Part shown: piece by piece, positions 19,639 through 28,703 of the stretch
Numbering within the stretch: position 1 is the stretch's first letter
Layout: each line of letters opens with the position of its first letter
NCBI RefSeq assembly: GCF_000314895.2
Contig: NZ_CM001773.1
Location: 3,638,028 to 3,702,027, forward strand
DNA from: Providencia sneebia DSM 19967
GTDB taxonomy: Bacteria; Pseudomonadota; Gammaproteobacteria; Enterobacterales; Enterobacteriaceae
Direction of reading: 5' to 3'
DNA: 64,000 nt
The notes under the pieces: model-generated
The model's database searches: none
What the model was told of the DNA's origin: nothing
Seen by the model: only the letters and a program-made list of their open reading frames with translations
Translations under genes and position numbers: made by a program

Positions 19639-21306
19639 TTGGCTCAATTCGTTTATTCTATGTTTCGGGTAGGAAAAATTGTTCCACCTAAACGTCATAT
19701 ATTAAAAAATATCTCTCTCAGCTTTTTTCCTGGCGCTAAGATTGGTGTTTTAGGTTTGAACGGTGCGGGTAAATCAACATTACTACGCATCATGGCTGGT
19801 ATTGATACTGAAATCGAAGGGGAAGCACGTCCTCAGCCGGGTATCAAAATTGGTTATCTTCCACAAGAACCAAAACTGAACCTTGAACATACTGTTCGCG
19901 AAGCTGTTGAAGAAGCCGTTTCCGAAGTTAAAAATGCGCTAACACGTCTAGATGAAGTTTATGCAGCTTATGCTGATGAAAATGCAGATTTTGACAAATT
20001 AGCAAAAGAACAAGGTGAGTTAGAAGCTATCATTTCCGCACATGATGGACATAATTTAGACAACCAACTAGAACGCGCTGCTGATGCATTACGTTTACCT
20101 GCTTGGGATGCGAAAATTGAAAACTTGTCTGGGGGAGAGCGCCGCCGTGTTGCAATTTGTAAACTGCTTCTCGAAAAACCAGACATGTTACTTCTTGATG
20201 AACCAACTAACCACTTAGATGCTGAATCAGTAGCTTGGCTAGAGCGCTTCTTGCATGATTATGAAGGCACTGTTGTTGCTATCACGCATGACCGCTACTT
20301 CCTTGATAATGTTGCAGGTTGGATCCTTGAGCTTGACCGTGGTGAAGGTATTCCTTGGGAAGGAAACTATTCATCTTGGTTGGAGCAAAAAGATGAGCGT
20401 TTAGCACAAGAAGCATCGACTGAAGCAGCTCGTCGTAAATCTATCGAGAAAGAACTTGAGTGGATACGCCAAAATCCTAAAGGCCGTCAAGCGAAAGGTA
20501 AAGCACGTTTAGCGCGTTTTGAAGAGTTAAATAGCGTTGAATATCAAAAACGTAATGAAACTAGTGAGCTATTCATTCCACCAGGACCACGCTTAGGTGA
20601 CAAAGTACTTGAAGTGGAAAACCTCAGCAAATCTTATGGTGATCGTGTTCTTATTGATAACTTGAATTTCTCGATTCCTAAAGGTGCAATTGTCGGTATT
20701 ATCGGCCCTAACGGCGCGGGTAAATCAACACTATTTAGAATGATTTCCGGACAAGAGCAACCAGATTCAGGTTCAATCACGCTTGGTGAAACCGTAAAAA
20801 TTGCCTCTGTTGATCAATTCCGTGATTCTATGGATGACAGCAAAACAGTTTGGGAAGAAATATCAAACGGGCAAGATATCATGCGGATCGGTAACTTTGA
20901 GATCCCAAGCCGTGCTTATGTCGGCCGTTTTAACTTCAAAGGTGTTGACCAAGGTAAACGTGTTGGTGAGCTATCGGGTGGTGAACGTGGTCGTTTGCAT
21001 TTAGCAAAACTACTACAGGTTGGCGGAAACCTACTGCTTCTCGATGAACCAACCAACGACCTTGATGTTGAAACTTTGCGCGCACTGGAAAACGCCTTAT
21101 TAGAATTCCCAGGCTGTGCAATGGTTATCTCGCATGACCGTTGGTTCCTTGACCGTATTGCAACGCATATCATTGATTACCAAGATGAAGGTAATATCAC
21201 CTTCTTCGAAGGTAACTTCACTGAATATGAAGATTACAAAAAGCGCACATTAGGCGCTGATGCATTACAACCTCATCGCATAAAATACAAGCGAATGAGC
21301 AAGTAA
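19639..21306 (+). CDS. ettA: Energy-dependent translational throttle EttA (ABC-F ATPase)
   Basis: EttA binds the ribosomal E site and gates the first elongation steps according to ATP/ADP levels. The 555-residue soluble protein has two ABC domains: Walker A GLNGAGKST near residue 40 with signature LSGGERRRVA, and GPNGAGKST near 357 with LSGGERGRLH. The charged arm and linker regions between them are present. It starts with TTG (AQFVYSMFRVGK follows), which aligns exactly with the E. coli N-terminus and has AGG 8 bases upstream, so the rare start is convincing. It is monocistronic. Confidence 0.97.
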   Translation: MAQFVYSMFRVGKIVPPKRHILKNISLSFFPGAKIGVLGLNGAGKSTLLRIMAGIDTEIEGEARPQPGIKIGYLPQEPKLNLEHTVREAVEEAVSEVKNALTRLDEVYAAYADENADFDKLAKEQGELEAIISAHDGHNLDNQLERAADALRLPAWDAKIENLSGGERRRVAICKLLLEKPDMLLLDEPTNHLDAESVAWLERFLHDYEGTVVAITHDRYFLDNVAGWILELDRGEGIPWEGNYSSWLEQKDERLAQEASTEAARRKSIEKELEWIRQNPKGRQAKGKARLARFEELNSVEYQKRNETSELFIPPGPRLGDKVLEVENLSKSYGDRVLIDNLNFSIPKGAIVGIIGPNGAGKSTLFRMISGQEQPDSGSITLGETVKIASVDQFRDSMDDSKTVWEEISNGQDIMRIGNFEIPSRAYVGRFNFKGVDQGKRVGELSGGERGRLHLAKLLQVGGNLLLLDEPTNDLDVETLRALENALLEFPGCAMVISHDRWFLDRIATHIIDYQDEGNITFFEGNFTEYEDYKKRTLGADALQPHRIKYKRMSK

Positions 21307-21322
21307 TCCTCTGATTTTATGA

Positions 21323-21360
21323 TAAAAAAAGGCACCGAAATATTTAGGTGCCTTTTTTAT
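21323..21360. terminator. Bidirectional terminator between ettA and nadR
   Basis: AAAAAAAGGCACC and GGTGCCTTTTTT frame a stem with A and T tracts on both sides (about 21323-21359). It can end both the ettA transcript and the convergent nadR transcript. Confidence 0.85.
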
Positions 21361-22592
21361 TATTCATCTAACATTAATAATTGCTGAACCAGTGCAATAC
21401 ACGTTAAGAACCGGCTATCATAATCCGGTGAATCAACTTGTACGAACTCAACATTATTTTTTCTTAACATCTCAATTAATAATGATTGAAATTCTTGGCG
21501 ATCTTTATCGCTTCCTAAGCTACGTAATCCATCTGCAACCCAAGGTGTATTATTTTCTAATACAATCACCAAATCAAAACGATATTCATCAATCAACGCT
21601 TGCACAAAAGGATGCTCTTTGCCTTCATAACGTTTACAAAAAGCTTGTGTTGTAATGAAATCTGTATCAATAAAAGCGACTTTATTTGCATATTTAACAG
21701 CGAAATCAATATATTGAGCATGGCCTAATGCAATTTTGTCGTAGTCAGAATATTGCAAGGCCATCTCATTACCACCAAGGTGGGAAAACACATAGTCGTG
21801 GCCAAATTCCCAAGCACTCGTGGTATTAAAAATATTCGCTAACTTATTAACTAAGGTAGATTTCCCGCTTGATTCTCCACCTAATATTGCGACTTTACGC
21901 ACAAAAAAGGGTTTAACTTCAGTTGGAATATATTCCCAATAACGAAAAGGTGCCTGACGAATTTGATTACCGCTGATGTTCATAAACGTCCGTTCTGGGT
22001 CAATCAAAATAGTTTCCACACCTAAATATTTCTTATAGCGTGGGGCATCATTGGCTTCACCCGAGTAGATAAAACTAGGATGAATATTGTGTTTTTCTAA
22101 AAAGCCTTTCATTCCTTCACTCCACACTTCCCAACCATGTGGATAAGGTTCAATCCCTTGTTCATCAAAAGAGTGAATGAAGATATTTTTTTGATATTTA
22201 AAGGTTTGTAATAACCATCTTAAGCGATCACTCACTGTTGGCTGCTGGGACATTGAGCTATGAATAAACAGCTCTTTATCACGCGGTTCATCATGACAAA
22301 GAATGACATGCAGCTCATCAACTTGGCTACAAGCACGCTGAATCAGGTAAATATGTCCTGTGTGTAAAGGATAAAACTTACCAAAAACCACACCTACCGT
22401 TTTTTGTTTATTCGGATATTCAAGGCCTAAAAATTGATGAAGCGCAGCAATTTTCTGTGCACTAGGACTTTTAATTTTATTATTTAGAAGCTGGCTCAGA
22501 TAACCTTTTGTCATATCGGAGGCATCAGCAACTTGTTGTAATGTGTAGCCAGCCTGCTTAATTGCATTTTTTAGATAATTAAATTCAGCCAT
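21360..22592 (-). CDS. nadR: Trifunctional NAD regulator NadR
   Basis: NadR represses NAD-synthesis genes and also has NMN adenylyltransferase and nicotinamide riboside kinase domains. The 410-residue protein has an N-terminal XRE helix-turn-helix (TLQQVADASDMTKGYLSQLL, about 16-35), a nucleotidyltransferase domain with GKFYPLHTGH (near 68), and a C-terminal kinase domain with P-loop GGESSGKST near 240. The frame is open to 22619, but ATG 22592 (MAEFNYLKNAIKQAG) matches the family and has AAGGAAATC before it. It starts 13 bp after the radA stop and probably shares its transcript. Confidence 0.97.
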   Translation of the reverse strand: MAEFNYLKNAIKQAGYTLQQVADASDMTKGYLSQLLNNKIKSPSAQKIAALHQFLGLEYPNKQKTVGVVFGKFYPLHTGHIYLIQRACSQVDELHVILCHDEPRDKELFIHSSMSQQPTVSDRLRWLLQTFKYQKNIFIHSFDEQGIEPYPHGWEVWSEGMKGFLEKHNIHPSFIYSGEANDAPRYKKYLGVETILIDPERTFMNISGNQIRQAPFRYWEYIPTEVKPFFVRKVAILGGESSGKSTLVNKLANIFNTTSAWEFGHDYVFSHLGGNEMALQYSDYDKIALGHAQYIDFAVKYANKVAFIDTDFITTQAFCKRYEGKEHPFVQALIDEYRFDLVIVLENNTPWVADGLRSLGSDKDRQEFQSLLIEMLRKNNVEFVQVDSPDYDSRFLTCIALVQQLLMLDE

Positions 22593-22605
22593 TTGATTTC
22601 CTTTA

Positions 22606-23994
22606 TTAATCAAATTCATCCATTACACTGAGTGCATCCGATAATTTTTTGACACCATAAACTTTCATATCAGGTGGTAACTTTTTAGGCATATTGGCAT
22701 GCGGGACGATGGCGCGTTTAAAGCCATGTTTTGCTGCTTCTGAAATACGCTCTTGCCCACTTGGTACAGGACGGATTTCACCCGCAAGCCCGACTTCACC
22801 AAAGACAACCAAATCTCTCGGTAAGGGTTTATCACGAAAACTGGAAACTAAAGAGAGCAATAAAGCAAGGTCAGCACTGGTTTCTGTGACTTTAACACCA
22901 CCGACAACATTCACAAACACATCTTGGTCTGACATTTGCAAACCGCCGTGACGATGCAAAACAGCTAATAATATGGCTAAACGATTTTGCTCAAGCCCCA
23001 CAGCGACACGGCGCGGATTTGACATCATTGAATGATCAACAAGCGCTTGGATTTCAACCAACAAAGGGCGCGTACCTTCCCAAACAACCATCACTGAGCT
23101 ACCGGAAGTGACTTCATCACCACGGCTTAAAAAAATGGCGGAGGGATTACTGACCTCTTTTAAGCCTTGTTCTGTCATAGCAAAGACACCCAGCTCATTG
23201 ACTGCCCCAAAGCGATTTTTATGGCTACGTAATGTCCTAAAGCGATTGTCTGCCTCACCATCAAGCATAATTGAGCAGTCAATACAGTGTTCTAAAACTT
23301 TCGGGCCTGCTAATGAACCATCTTTTGTAACATGACCCACCATGATAATTGCAACACCGCGAGTTTTAGCAAAACGGGTAAGATAAGCCGCAGTTTCTCG
23401 CACTTGAGCAACACTGCCCGGAGATGATTGGATATCAGCCATGTGCATGACTTGAATGGAGTCAATAACCATCAATTTAGGTTGTTCTTGTTCGGCAATT
23501 AAACAGATTTGTTCAATACTGGTTTCTGACAACATGTTCAGTGAATCTGTTGGTAAACCAAGACGATGCGCGCGCATTGCAACTTGTTGTAGAGATTCTT
23601 CACCTGTTACATAGAGCGTTTTCATTTCGCGAGAAAGCAGGCACATTGTTTGCAAAAGAAGTGTACTCTTCCCTGCCCCTGGGTTCCCACCAATCAAAAT
23701 GGCACTTCCCGGCACCACACCACCACCAAGAACACGGTCAAACTCTTTAAAGCGTGTGGTAAAACGTGGCAGTTCTTCTAAGCTAATTTCTGACAGTTTC
23801 TGTACTCTGCTAACACCTGCTGCATTTCCAGCATAGCCAGTCAAACGTTCATTACGAGAAGATGAGCTACTTGGTGCAAGGCGTACTTCTGTAATGGTGT
23901 TCCATGCATGACAAGCACTACATTGCCCCTGCCAACGCGGATAATCCGCCCCACACTCATTACATACAAATGCTCTTTTTGCCCCTTTTGCCAC
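22606..23994 (-). CDS. radA: DNA repair protein RadA
   Basis: RadA is a RecA-like ATPase that promotes branch migration of recombination intermediates. The 462-residue protein has an N-terminal C4 zinc finger (CNECGADYPRWQGQCSAC, residues 11-28), Walker A GGNPGAGKST, the RadA-specific HKNRFG motif, and a C-terminal Lon-protease-like domain without the catalytic residues. Gene order serB-radA-nadR matches E. coli, with a 154-bp gap from serB. Confidence 0.97.
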   Translation of the reverse strand: MAKGAKRAFVCNECGADYPRWQGQCSACHAWNTITEVRLAPSSSSSRNERLTGYAGNAAGVSRVQKLSEISLEELPRFTTRFKEFDRVLGGGVVPGSAILIGGNPGAGKSTLLLQTMCLLSREMKTLYVTGEESLQQVAMRAHRLGLPTDSLNMLSETSIEQICLIAEQEQPKLMVIDSIQVMHMADIQSSPGSVAQVRETAAYLTRFAKTRGVAIIMVGHVTKDGSLAGPKVLEHCIDCSIMLDGEADNRFRTLRSHKNRFGAVNELGVFAMTEQGLKEVSNPSAIFLSRGDEVTSGSSVMVVWEGTRPLLVEIQALVDHSMMSNPRRVAVGLEQNRLAILLAVLHRHGGLQMSDQDVFVNVVGGVKVTETSADLALLLSLVSSFRDKPLPRDLVVFGEVGLAGEIRPVPSGQERISEAAKHGFKRAIVPHANMPKKLPPDMKVYGVKKLSDALSVMDEFD

Positions 23995-24148
23995 AACTAA
24001 CCCCTTTTAAACCAAACAAAAAAATTACCTAAATTGAATATATTAACTGAGTAATAGCTGAATATTATTTAATAAATAACAAATATTCTAAATAATTTGT
24101 CCTGTAACTAGGCGGCAAATGAAGCCAACAGCGCTACAGCGCGAAAAA

Positions 24149-25126
24149 TTATCTTTCCTCGTGCTTCAACCCACCACTCAACACACACATCACGCCCATC
24201 AAATCAGCATGACGAATAGCGACTTTGGCTCTGGCATAAACTTTTGGTTTTGCATGATAAGCGATACCTAATGCCGCTTTACGCAACATTTTCAAATCAT
24301 TCGCTCCATCACCAATTGCAATAGTTTGCTCTAATGGGATCGCTAAACGTTCAGCTAATTTAACCAATGTTTGAGCTTTATACTTTGCATCCACAATAGC
24401 GCCTTTCACTCGGCCTGTCAGTTTGCCATCTTTGATTTCAAGCTGGTTAGCAACCGCCGCCGCAAGTTTTAATTGTTGGCGTAAATTATCCGCGAAGAAA
24501 GTAAATCCGCCAGAAGCAATAGCAACATGCCAATCCATTGCTTGCAACTTACGAACAAGGCTAGTTAAACCGGGCATTAAGGGTAAAGTATCCATAACTT
24601 GTTGAAGGATCATTACATCAGCGCCTTTCAACAAGCTAACTCTTGCTCTTAGACTTTCAGAGAAATCTAACTCACCTTGCATAGCGCGTTCAGTGACTTC
24701 AGCCACTTGTTCACCAACCCCATATAAACGCGCTATCTCATCAATGCACTCAATCTGAATGGCTGTTGAATCCATATCCATCAACAACAAACCCGGCGCA
24801 CGTAAACGTGGGATTTGCCCTAAAGGAACCACATCTAATAAGCATTCATCAGCTAATTTTTTAATACGCGGCGTAATGCTACCTGCGATTCTTACGACTT
24901 GATAATCATCAATTCGCCATGAAGAAACGATGACAATTGCTATCCCTAAACGCTGCTGAAAATTACTAATGCGCGCTTTATCTAAACCCCGACCATATAA
25001 TAACCAACCGCTATCACCGGCGCGATAATCTAAGGGCATCACCTCTTCTCCGCTCAAAGAAAGAGGAAGTCCGGGCCATTTTTGGATTTCATCGGGTAAA
25101 TAGCAATAGGTCAAACTCGTTGACAT
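24149..25126 (-). CDS. serB: Phosphoserine phosphatase SerB
   Basis: SerB dephosphorylates phosphoserine in the last step of serine synthesis. The 325-residue HAD-family enzyme shows motif I with catalytic aspartates in MDMDSTAIQIECIDE, motif II ASGGFTFF, and motif III/IV AIGDGANDLKML. The N-terminal regulatory domain (to about residue 110) ends in RLRAPGLLL. The frame continues to 25153, but ATG 25126 follows an AGGAGC ribosome site and matches E. coli. It diverges from smp. Confidence 0.97.
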   Translation of the reverse strand: MSTSLTYCYLPDEIQKWPGLPLSLSGEEVMPLDYRAGDSGWLLYGRGLDKARISNFQQRLGIAIVIVSSWRIDDYQVVRIAGSITPRIKKLADECLLDVVPLGQIPRLRAPGLLLMDMDSTAIQIECIDEIARLYGVGEQVAEVTERAMQGELDFSESLRARVSLLKGADVMILQQVMDTLPLMPGLTSLVRKLQAMDWHVAIASGGFTFFADNLRQQLKLAAAVANQLEIKDGKLTGRVKGAIVDAKYKAQTLVKLAERLAIPLEQTIAIGDGANDLKMLRKAALGIAYHAKPKVYARAKVAIRHADLMGVMCVLSGGLKHEER

Positions 25127-25298
25127 GAAAATTAGCTCCTGTAATCGACTCAATTTTTTATAATAAAAATAGATTCTAAAACTATCCTATCTTCGTAACC
25201 TCTGGCAACATACTTGATTAAAAGCATTCAATTCGCATAAACATTGGCAGCTATATTAATTGTCATTAGAAATTAGATGAAGAACCCATAAAATTGCT

Positions 25299-26042
25299 AT
25301 GAAACTAACATTTAAACTACACAAAACAGTCATTATTGTTATCTGTGTTGCACTTATCGCCTTATTAATGCAGGGCGTTTCCTATTTAGGTCATAGCCAA
25401 AACCAGAATAGAGTTGAGCAATTTAAACAGTTAACTCGCGTATTAGCCGAACAAGTTGCTTTCAGCTTATCTGATTATATTAGTTCAGGCAGCAAAGATT
25501 TTAATCATGAACGAATTATTGCTAACCTGAATAACCTCGCAAAAGATAAATATATTTTAGATGCGGGCATTTATTCAGCTAGTGGTACATTAATCGCATC
25601 ATCTGGAGAAGCCGTTCCAGTTCGCCAACGATTAGCGATTGATAACAATCAATCTGTACAACCTTTTCAATATCAATTAGTTGTTCCAATTCCTGGTCAA
25701 GAGGAGCCTACTGGCTATCTCCGTCTAACAATTGATACCGAATTGTTAGCGACTGAACTCCAACAAGCTGATAATAGTACAAATGTTCTAAGAATATTTA
25801 TTTTATTAGCGCTTTGTATAGGATTTATGCTGGCAAATACATTATTCCGATTGAAGAAAAAGAAAGGACAGCATTTACCTCCACCATTAGTTGTGGGAGA
25901 AGACACTAATGATGAAGAGGAAGAACCAAAAAAAGTGAAGAAAAATGCGATTAATAAACGAAAAGTGGATAATCCGCCTTATCATCCAAAGAAGAAGCGG
26001 CCAAAAAGTAAATCAAATAAAACACCACCTCAAGACCACTAA
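25299..26042 (+). CDS. smp: Membrane protein Smp (YtjB)
   Basis: Smp (YtjB) is an inner-membrane protein of unknown role, encoded divergently from serB in enterics. The 247-residue product has a membrane segment at about residues 9-30, a periplasmic domain with QNRVEQFKQLTRVLAEQVAF, and a second membrane segment near 164-184. A long Lys- and Pro-rich cytoplasmic tail follows (KKKKGQHLPPP to the end). The tail is rich in KKxK runs and probably disordered. Confidence 0.9.
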   Translation: MKLTFKLHKTVIIVICVALIALLMQGVSYLGHSQNQNRVEQFKQLTRVLAEQVAFSLSDYISSGSKDFNHERIIANLNNLAKDKYILDAGIYSASGTLIASSGEAVPVRQRLAIDNNQSVQPFQYQLVVPIPGQEEPTGYLRLTIDTELLATELQQADNSTNVLRIFILLALCIGFMLANTLFRLKKKKGQHLPPPLVVGEDTNDEEEEPKKVKKNAINKRKVDNPPYHPKKKRPKSKSNKTPPQDH

Positions 26043-26051
26043 TACACCCAA

Positions 26052-26074
26052 CGGCTAAGGAAAAACCTTAGCCG
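26052..26074. terminator. Stem-loop between smp and the tonB-like gene
   Basis: CGGCTAAGG (26052-26060) and CCTTAGCCG (26066-26074) form a 9-bp stem with an AAAAA loop just after the smp stop codon. No clear T run follows, but the stem lies between convergent genes and probably ends transcripts. Confidence 0.6.
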
Positions 26075-26111
26075 AATTTGAATTAATCAATATTTATCTG
26101 ACAGAACCTGA

Positions 26112-26892
26112 TTAAATAAAAGTGGTATCAAAAACAATCGGGGCGACAAACTCCACTTTGCCTTCCACTAATAACGTTTCAGGTGGTGCAGGAAAAGGGG
26201 CTGCTCGTTGAATAGTGGCAATAGCCTCTTTGTCTAACACTTTAGTGCCTGAAGAATTAATTAAACTTGCTGCAATGACTTGCCCTTTACTATCCACCGT
26301 CACTTTTACTTGAGATACACCAGTTGAGCGATAACGCAATGCAGCTCTCGGGTAGCGTTTTGCCTTAGCTAAGCGTTGATGTATTTCACTGTGCCAACTT
26401 TGTTGACCACTCATCGCTGCGGAGGCACTGCTTGAAAAGTTAGCGCTGCTGTTTGATGAACTTCCCGAAACAGGCGTAGATGTAACCGCAGATTCTTGTG
26501 TATTTAATGGCGCATCTTCTATCACTTTTTTAACTTGAGGCGGTTTCTTTTTTGGTGGTGTTTTTCTTTCACTCACCTTAGTCAAAGTGCCATTATCAAC
26601 CAGTGGTGTATTGGGTAATTTTCTTTTTTTCAACAAGATCAGGCAATACTTCATCATAAGTTGCCATTTGCTGTTTTGGAGCATGGTTTATTTCTGGCTC
26701 GGATTGTTGCTCAAGCTGATAAATACCTAATTGAAGAGATATCGCAGGCGGCAATACACCTGTTTTCGACTGATGTACAGAAAACCAGCCAATAAAAATT
26801 GCAACAAGCATTCCATGGAAAAATAGACTTAAAAATAAACCGCCCAATGGACGGAAAATCGGGCGCACAATTTGGCCCGTAATACTGCTCAT
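26112..26892 (-). pseudogene. TonB-like energy transducer, frameshifted
   Basis: TonB proteins transmit inner-membrane energy to outer-membrane receptors. The N-terminal frame (ATG 26892; GTGAGGCAG ribosome site) encodes a membrane anchor, GGLFLSLFFHGMLVAIFIGW, with the SxxxH motif (S22, H26). The frame then stops at ITQYTTG. A second frame carries the Lys/Pro-rich linker (ERKTPPKKKPPQVKK) and a complete TonB C-terminal domain: YPRAALRYRSTGVSQVKVTV, then KVLDKEAIATIQRAAPFPAP. The frames meet at seven A (26624-26630); six A would join them as DLVEKRKLPNTP. This could be a real mutation, slippage-dependent expression or a sequencing error. It diverges from the sigma-factor gene and likely serves the 28704-31469 receptor, as FusB does for FusA. 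Confidence 0.8.
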
Positions 26893-26941
26893 ATTCTGCC
26901 TCACGACTTTATTTTTTGCGAATTATAGGCATAATACAAAC

Positions 26942-26960
26942 AAAAATGATATTCATTATT
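26942..26960. promoter_or_regulatory. Fur-box-like site between the tonB-like and sigma-factor genes
   Basis: AAAAATGATATTCATTATT matches the 19-bp Fur consensus GATAATGATAATCATTATC at 15 positions. It lies in the 167-bp divergent control region, so iron-loaded Fur could repress both directions. Confidence 0.7.
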
Positions 26961-26970
26961 ATTAATAAGA

Positions 26971-26984
26971 TTGATAATAATCAA
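26971..26984. promoter_or_regulatory. FNR-box match next to the Fur site
   Basis: TTGATAATAATCAA fits the FNR consensus TTGAT-N4-ATCAA at all ten fixed positions. It lies 10 bp from the Fur-like site in the same divergent promoter region. It may instead be part of an extended Fur site. Confidence 0.5.
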
Positions 26985-27059
26985 ACAACTGATTGAATTA
27001 TAATTAGAAAAAAATATCGAGCAATAAATCATAACTTTACACTTTGACACCAGCGAAAA

Positions 27060-27599
27060 ATGACTATTGATAAATCCCTTGCTCGCAAAATTAGCGGCGC
27101 ATATCAGTCAACTTATAGCCAACTTGTCCGATTTTTCCGCAATCGGCTAGGTGATAGCAACGATGCTGATGATTTATCACAGGATGTGTTTACACTATGG
27201 CTAAACCGTAAAGAGCAATCTCCTGTGAAAGAGAGCCGAGCTTATTTGTTCAAGATTGCTAATCATGTGCTTATTGACCATTGGCGGCGTAATCAACGTC
27301 TGGCAAAATCAGAATCAACACTTGATGACAGTCAGCTTGAGCACAATTTCGAAAGCACTCAAAGCGATCCTAGTGAAATCCTTGAGCAGCAACAGCGTGT
27401 GCAACATTTAAGTGAAGCCATTGAATCTTTACCACCAAGGCGAAGAGAAGCATTTTTACTTTACCGATTTGATGGATTGTCACAGAGTGAAATAGCCGAA
27501 CGAATGGAAATTTCGATCAGTATGGTTGAAAAGCATATTGCTGCCGCATTAGTACACTGTAAACACTATTTAGATAATCAGAGCAATAATAATCAATGA
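27060..27599 (+). CDS. FecI-type ECF sigma factor
   Basis: This 179-residue group IV sigma factor has region 2 at about residues 14-80 (FFRNRLGDSNDADDLSQDVF) and region 4 at about 120-170 (LPPRRREAFLLYRFDGLSQS, then EIAERMEISISMVEKHI). This is the FecI class that transcribes receptor genes after a surface signal. Its stop overlaps the next start as ATGA (27596-27599), so it is translationally coupled to the FecR-type gene. Fur- and FNR-like sites lie upstream. The ribosome site is weak (cagcgaaaa). Confidence 0.92.
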   Translation: MTIDKSLARKISGAYQSTYSQLVRFFRNRLGDSNDADDLSQDVFTLWLNRKEQSPVKESRAYLFKIANHVLIDHWRRNQRLAKSESTLDDSQLEHNFESTQSDPSEILEQQQRVQHLSEAIESLPPRRREAFLLYRFDGLSQSEIAERMEISISMVEKHIAAALVHCKHYLDNQSNNNQ

Positions 27600-28582
27600 C
27601 ACACGCAGCCCCACCAGAGACAGAGACACTAGAAACGATTGATGAAGTCGCCGCACTTTGGTTTATGCGCCAACATAGCCAAAATATGAGTGCTGAGCAA
27701 TCGCAACAATTTGTACACTGGTTGCAGGAATCACCTGAACATGCCAAAGCTTATGAAGCTATTGCAGGTGTATGGCGTGACTTTGATTTAATGCCAAAAC
27801 CACAATTGAACACGTCTTCACAAAAAAAACGCTTTTTTTTTCGACTCTGGCGACCACTGGGTAATACTTTAGCGGCTTTTTCCATTGTTGCATTACTTGT
27901 CCTTCCGTACAGCCATCTGCCATTAATGCTGTTCAATAATATGACGCTTGCAGCAACAAATATGCCTAAAGAAGTGACGTTGTCTGATGGCTCGAAATTA
28001 TTTCTAAATCACCATACCCGCATCCGAGTGGCTTATAAAACGGATGTACGCCAAGTCTACCTTGATGAAGGAAGTGCTTATTTTAAAGTCGCGCCCAATC
28101 CTTACCGACCCTTTATTATTCAAGCTGACCAACGCAAAATCCAAGTGGTGGGAACAGAATTTGAAGTGGAAAAAGATCAACAACAAATCGCAGTTCAAGT
28201 AAGTCAAGGGATTGTGAGTTTTCAATCCGGCAACGAACAGAAAATAAACTATCTGTTTGCAGGTGATAGTGCAGTGAGCCATGCGGTTAATGGCAAAGTA
28301 ATATTGAATAAAATCTCACCATTAGATGTCGCAAGATGGCGTTTTGGTGAGCTTAGTTTTACCGATAAACCATTAGGCGATGTTCTTAAGGAACTCAAAA
28401 ATTACTCTTCCGCACAAATAGAGCTTTCACCACCATCTCTGAGTCAACGTAAAATCTCAGGTAGGATCAATTTACAGCAGCCTGATCAGTTTTTCCAAGC
28501 ATTACCGATGCTTTTGCCTGTTGAAGTGATCTATCATGACAAAAATAATATATTGATTATTAACAATAAAAAAAATAAATGA
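27596..28582 (+). CDS. FecR-type sigma regulator (transmembrane anti-sigma)
   Basis: FecR proteins hold or activate the FecI sigma factor and read the state of the outer-membrane receptor. The 328-residue product has an N-terminal cytoplasmic domain with the DUF4880-type motif ALWFMRQHSQNMSAEQSQQF, one membrane segment (about 88-110: GNTLAAFSIVALLVLPYSHL), and a periplasmic FecR domain (VTLSDGSKLFLNHHTRIRV to KVAPNPYRPFIIQ). The C-terminal DUF4974-like domain includes RWRFGELSFTDKPLGDVLKE. It overlaps the sigma gene by 4 bp. The signal probably passes from the STN domain of the receptor encoded next. Confidence 0.92.
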   Translation: MTHAAPPETETLETIDEVAALWFMRQHSQNMSAEQSQQFVHWLQESPEHAKAYEAIAGVWRDFDLMPKPQLNTSSQKKRFFFRLWRPLGNTLAAFSIVALLVLPYSHLPLMLFNNMTLAATNMPKEVTLSDGSKLFLNHHTRIRVAYKTDVRQVYLDEGSAYFKVAPNPYRPFIIQADQRKIQVVGTEFEVEKDQQQIAVQVSQGIVSFQSGNEQKINYLFAGDSAVSHAVNGKVILNKISPLDVARWRFGELSFTDKPLGDVLKELKNYSSAQIELSPPSLSQRKISGRINLQQPDQFFQALPMLLPVEVIYHDKNNILIINNKKNK

Positions 28583-28602
28583 AAATTATTTCGATTTACA
28601 GG

Positions 28603-28617
28603 TGAGGATAATTCTCA
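28603..28617. promoter_or_regulatory. Fur-box-like site upstream of the receptor gene
   Basis: TGAGGATAATTCTCA matches the 7-1-7 Fur palindrome TGATAAT-N-ATTATCA at 11 of 14 fixed positions and is itself largely symmetrical. It suggests that the receptor has its own iron-repressed promoter in addition to the sigma-factor input. Confidence 0.6.
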
Positions 28618-28627
28618 TTTAACCCTC

Positions 28628-28691
28628 TTCTTAAGCAGTTGTTATTTATTTGGCTATTTTTTTACTTTTGATGCCATTGAATGCTTAAGAA
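28628..28691. repeat. 10-bp inverted repeat spanning the receptor leader
   Basis: TTCTTAAGCA (28628-28637) recurs as TGCTTAAGAA (28682-28691). The right arm touches the likely ribosome site AAGGGAT, 13 bp before the ATG at 28704. It could be a protein-binding site or an mRNA stem affecting translation. Confidence 0.5.
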
Positions 28692-28703
28692 TAAGGGATA
28701 CTC

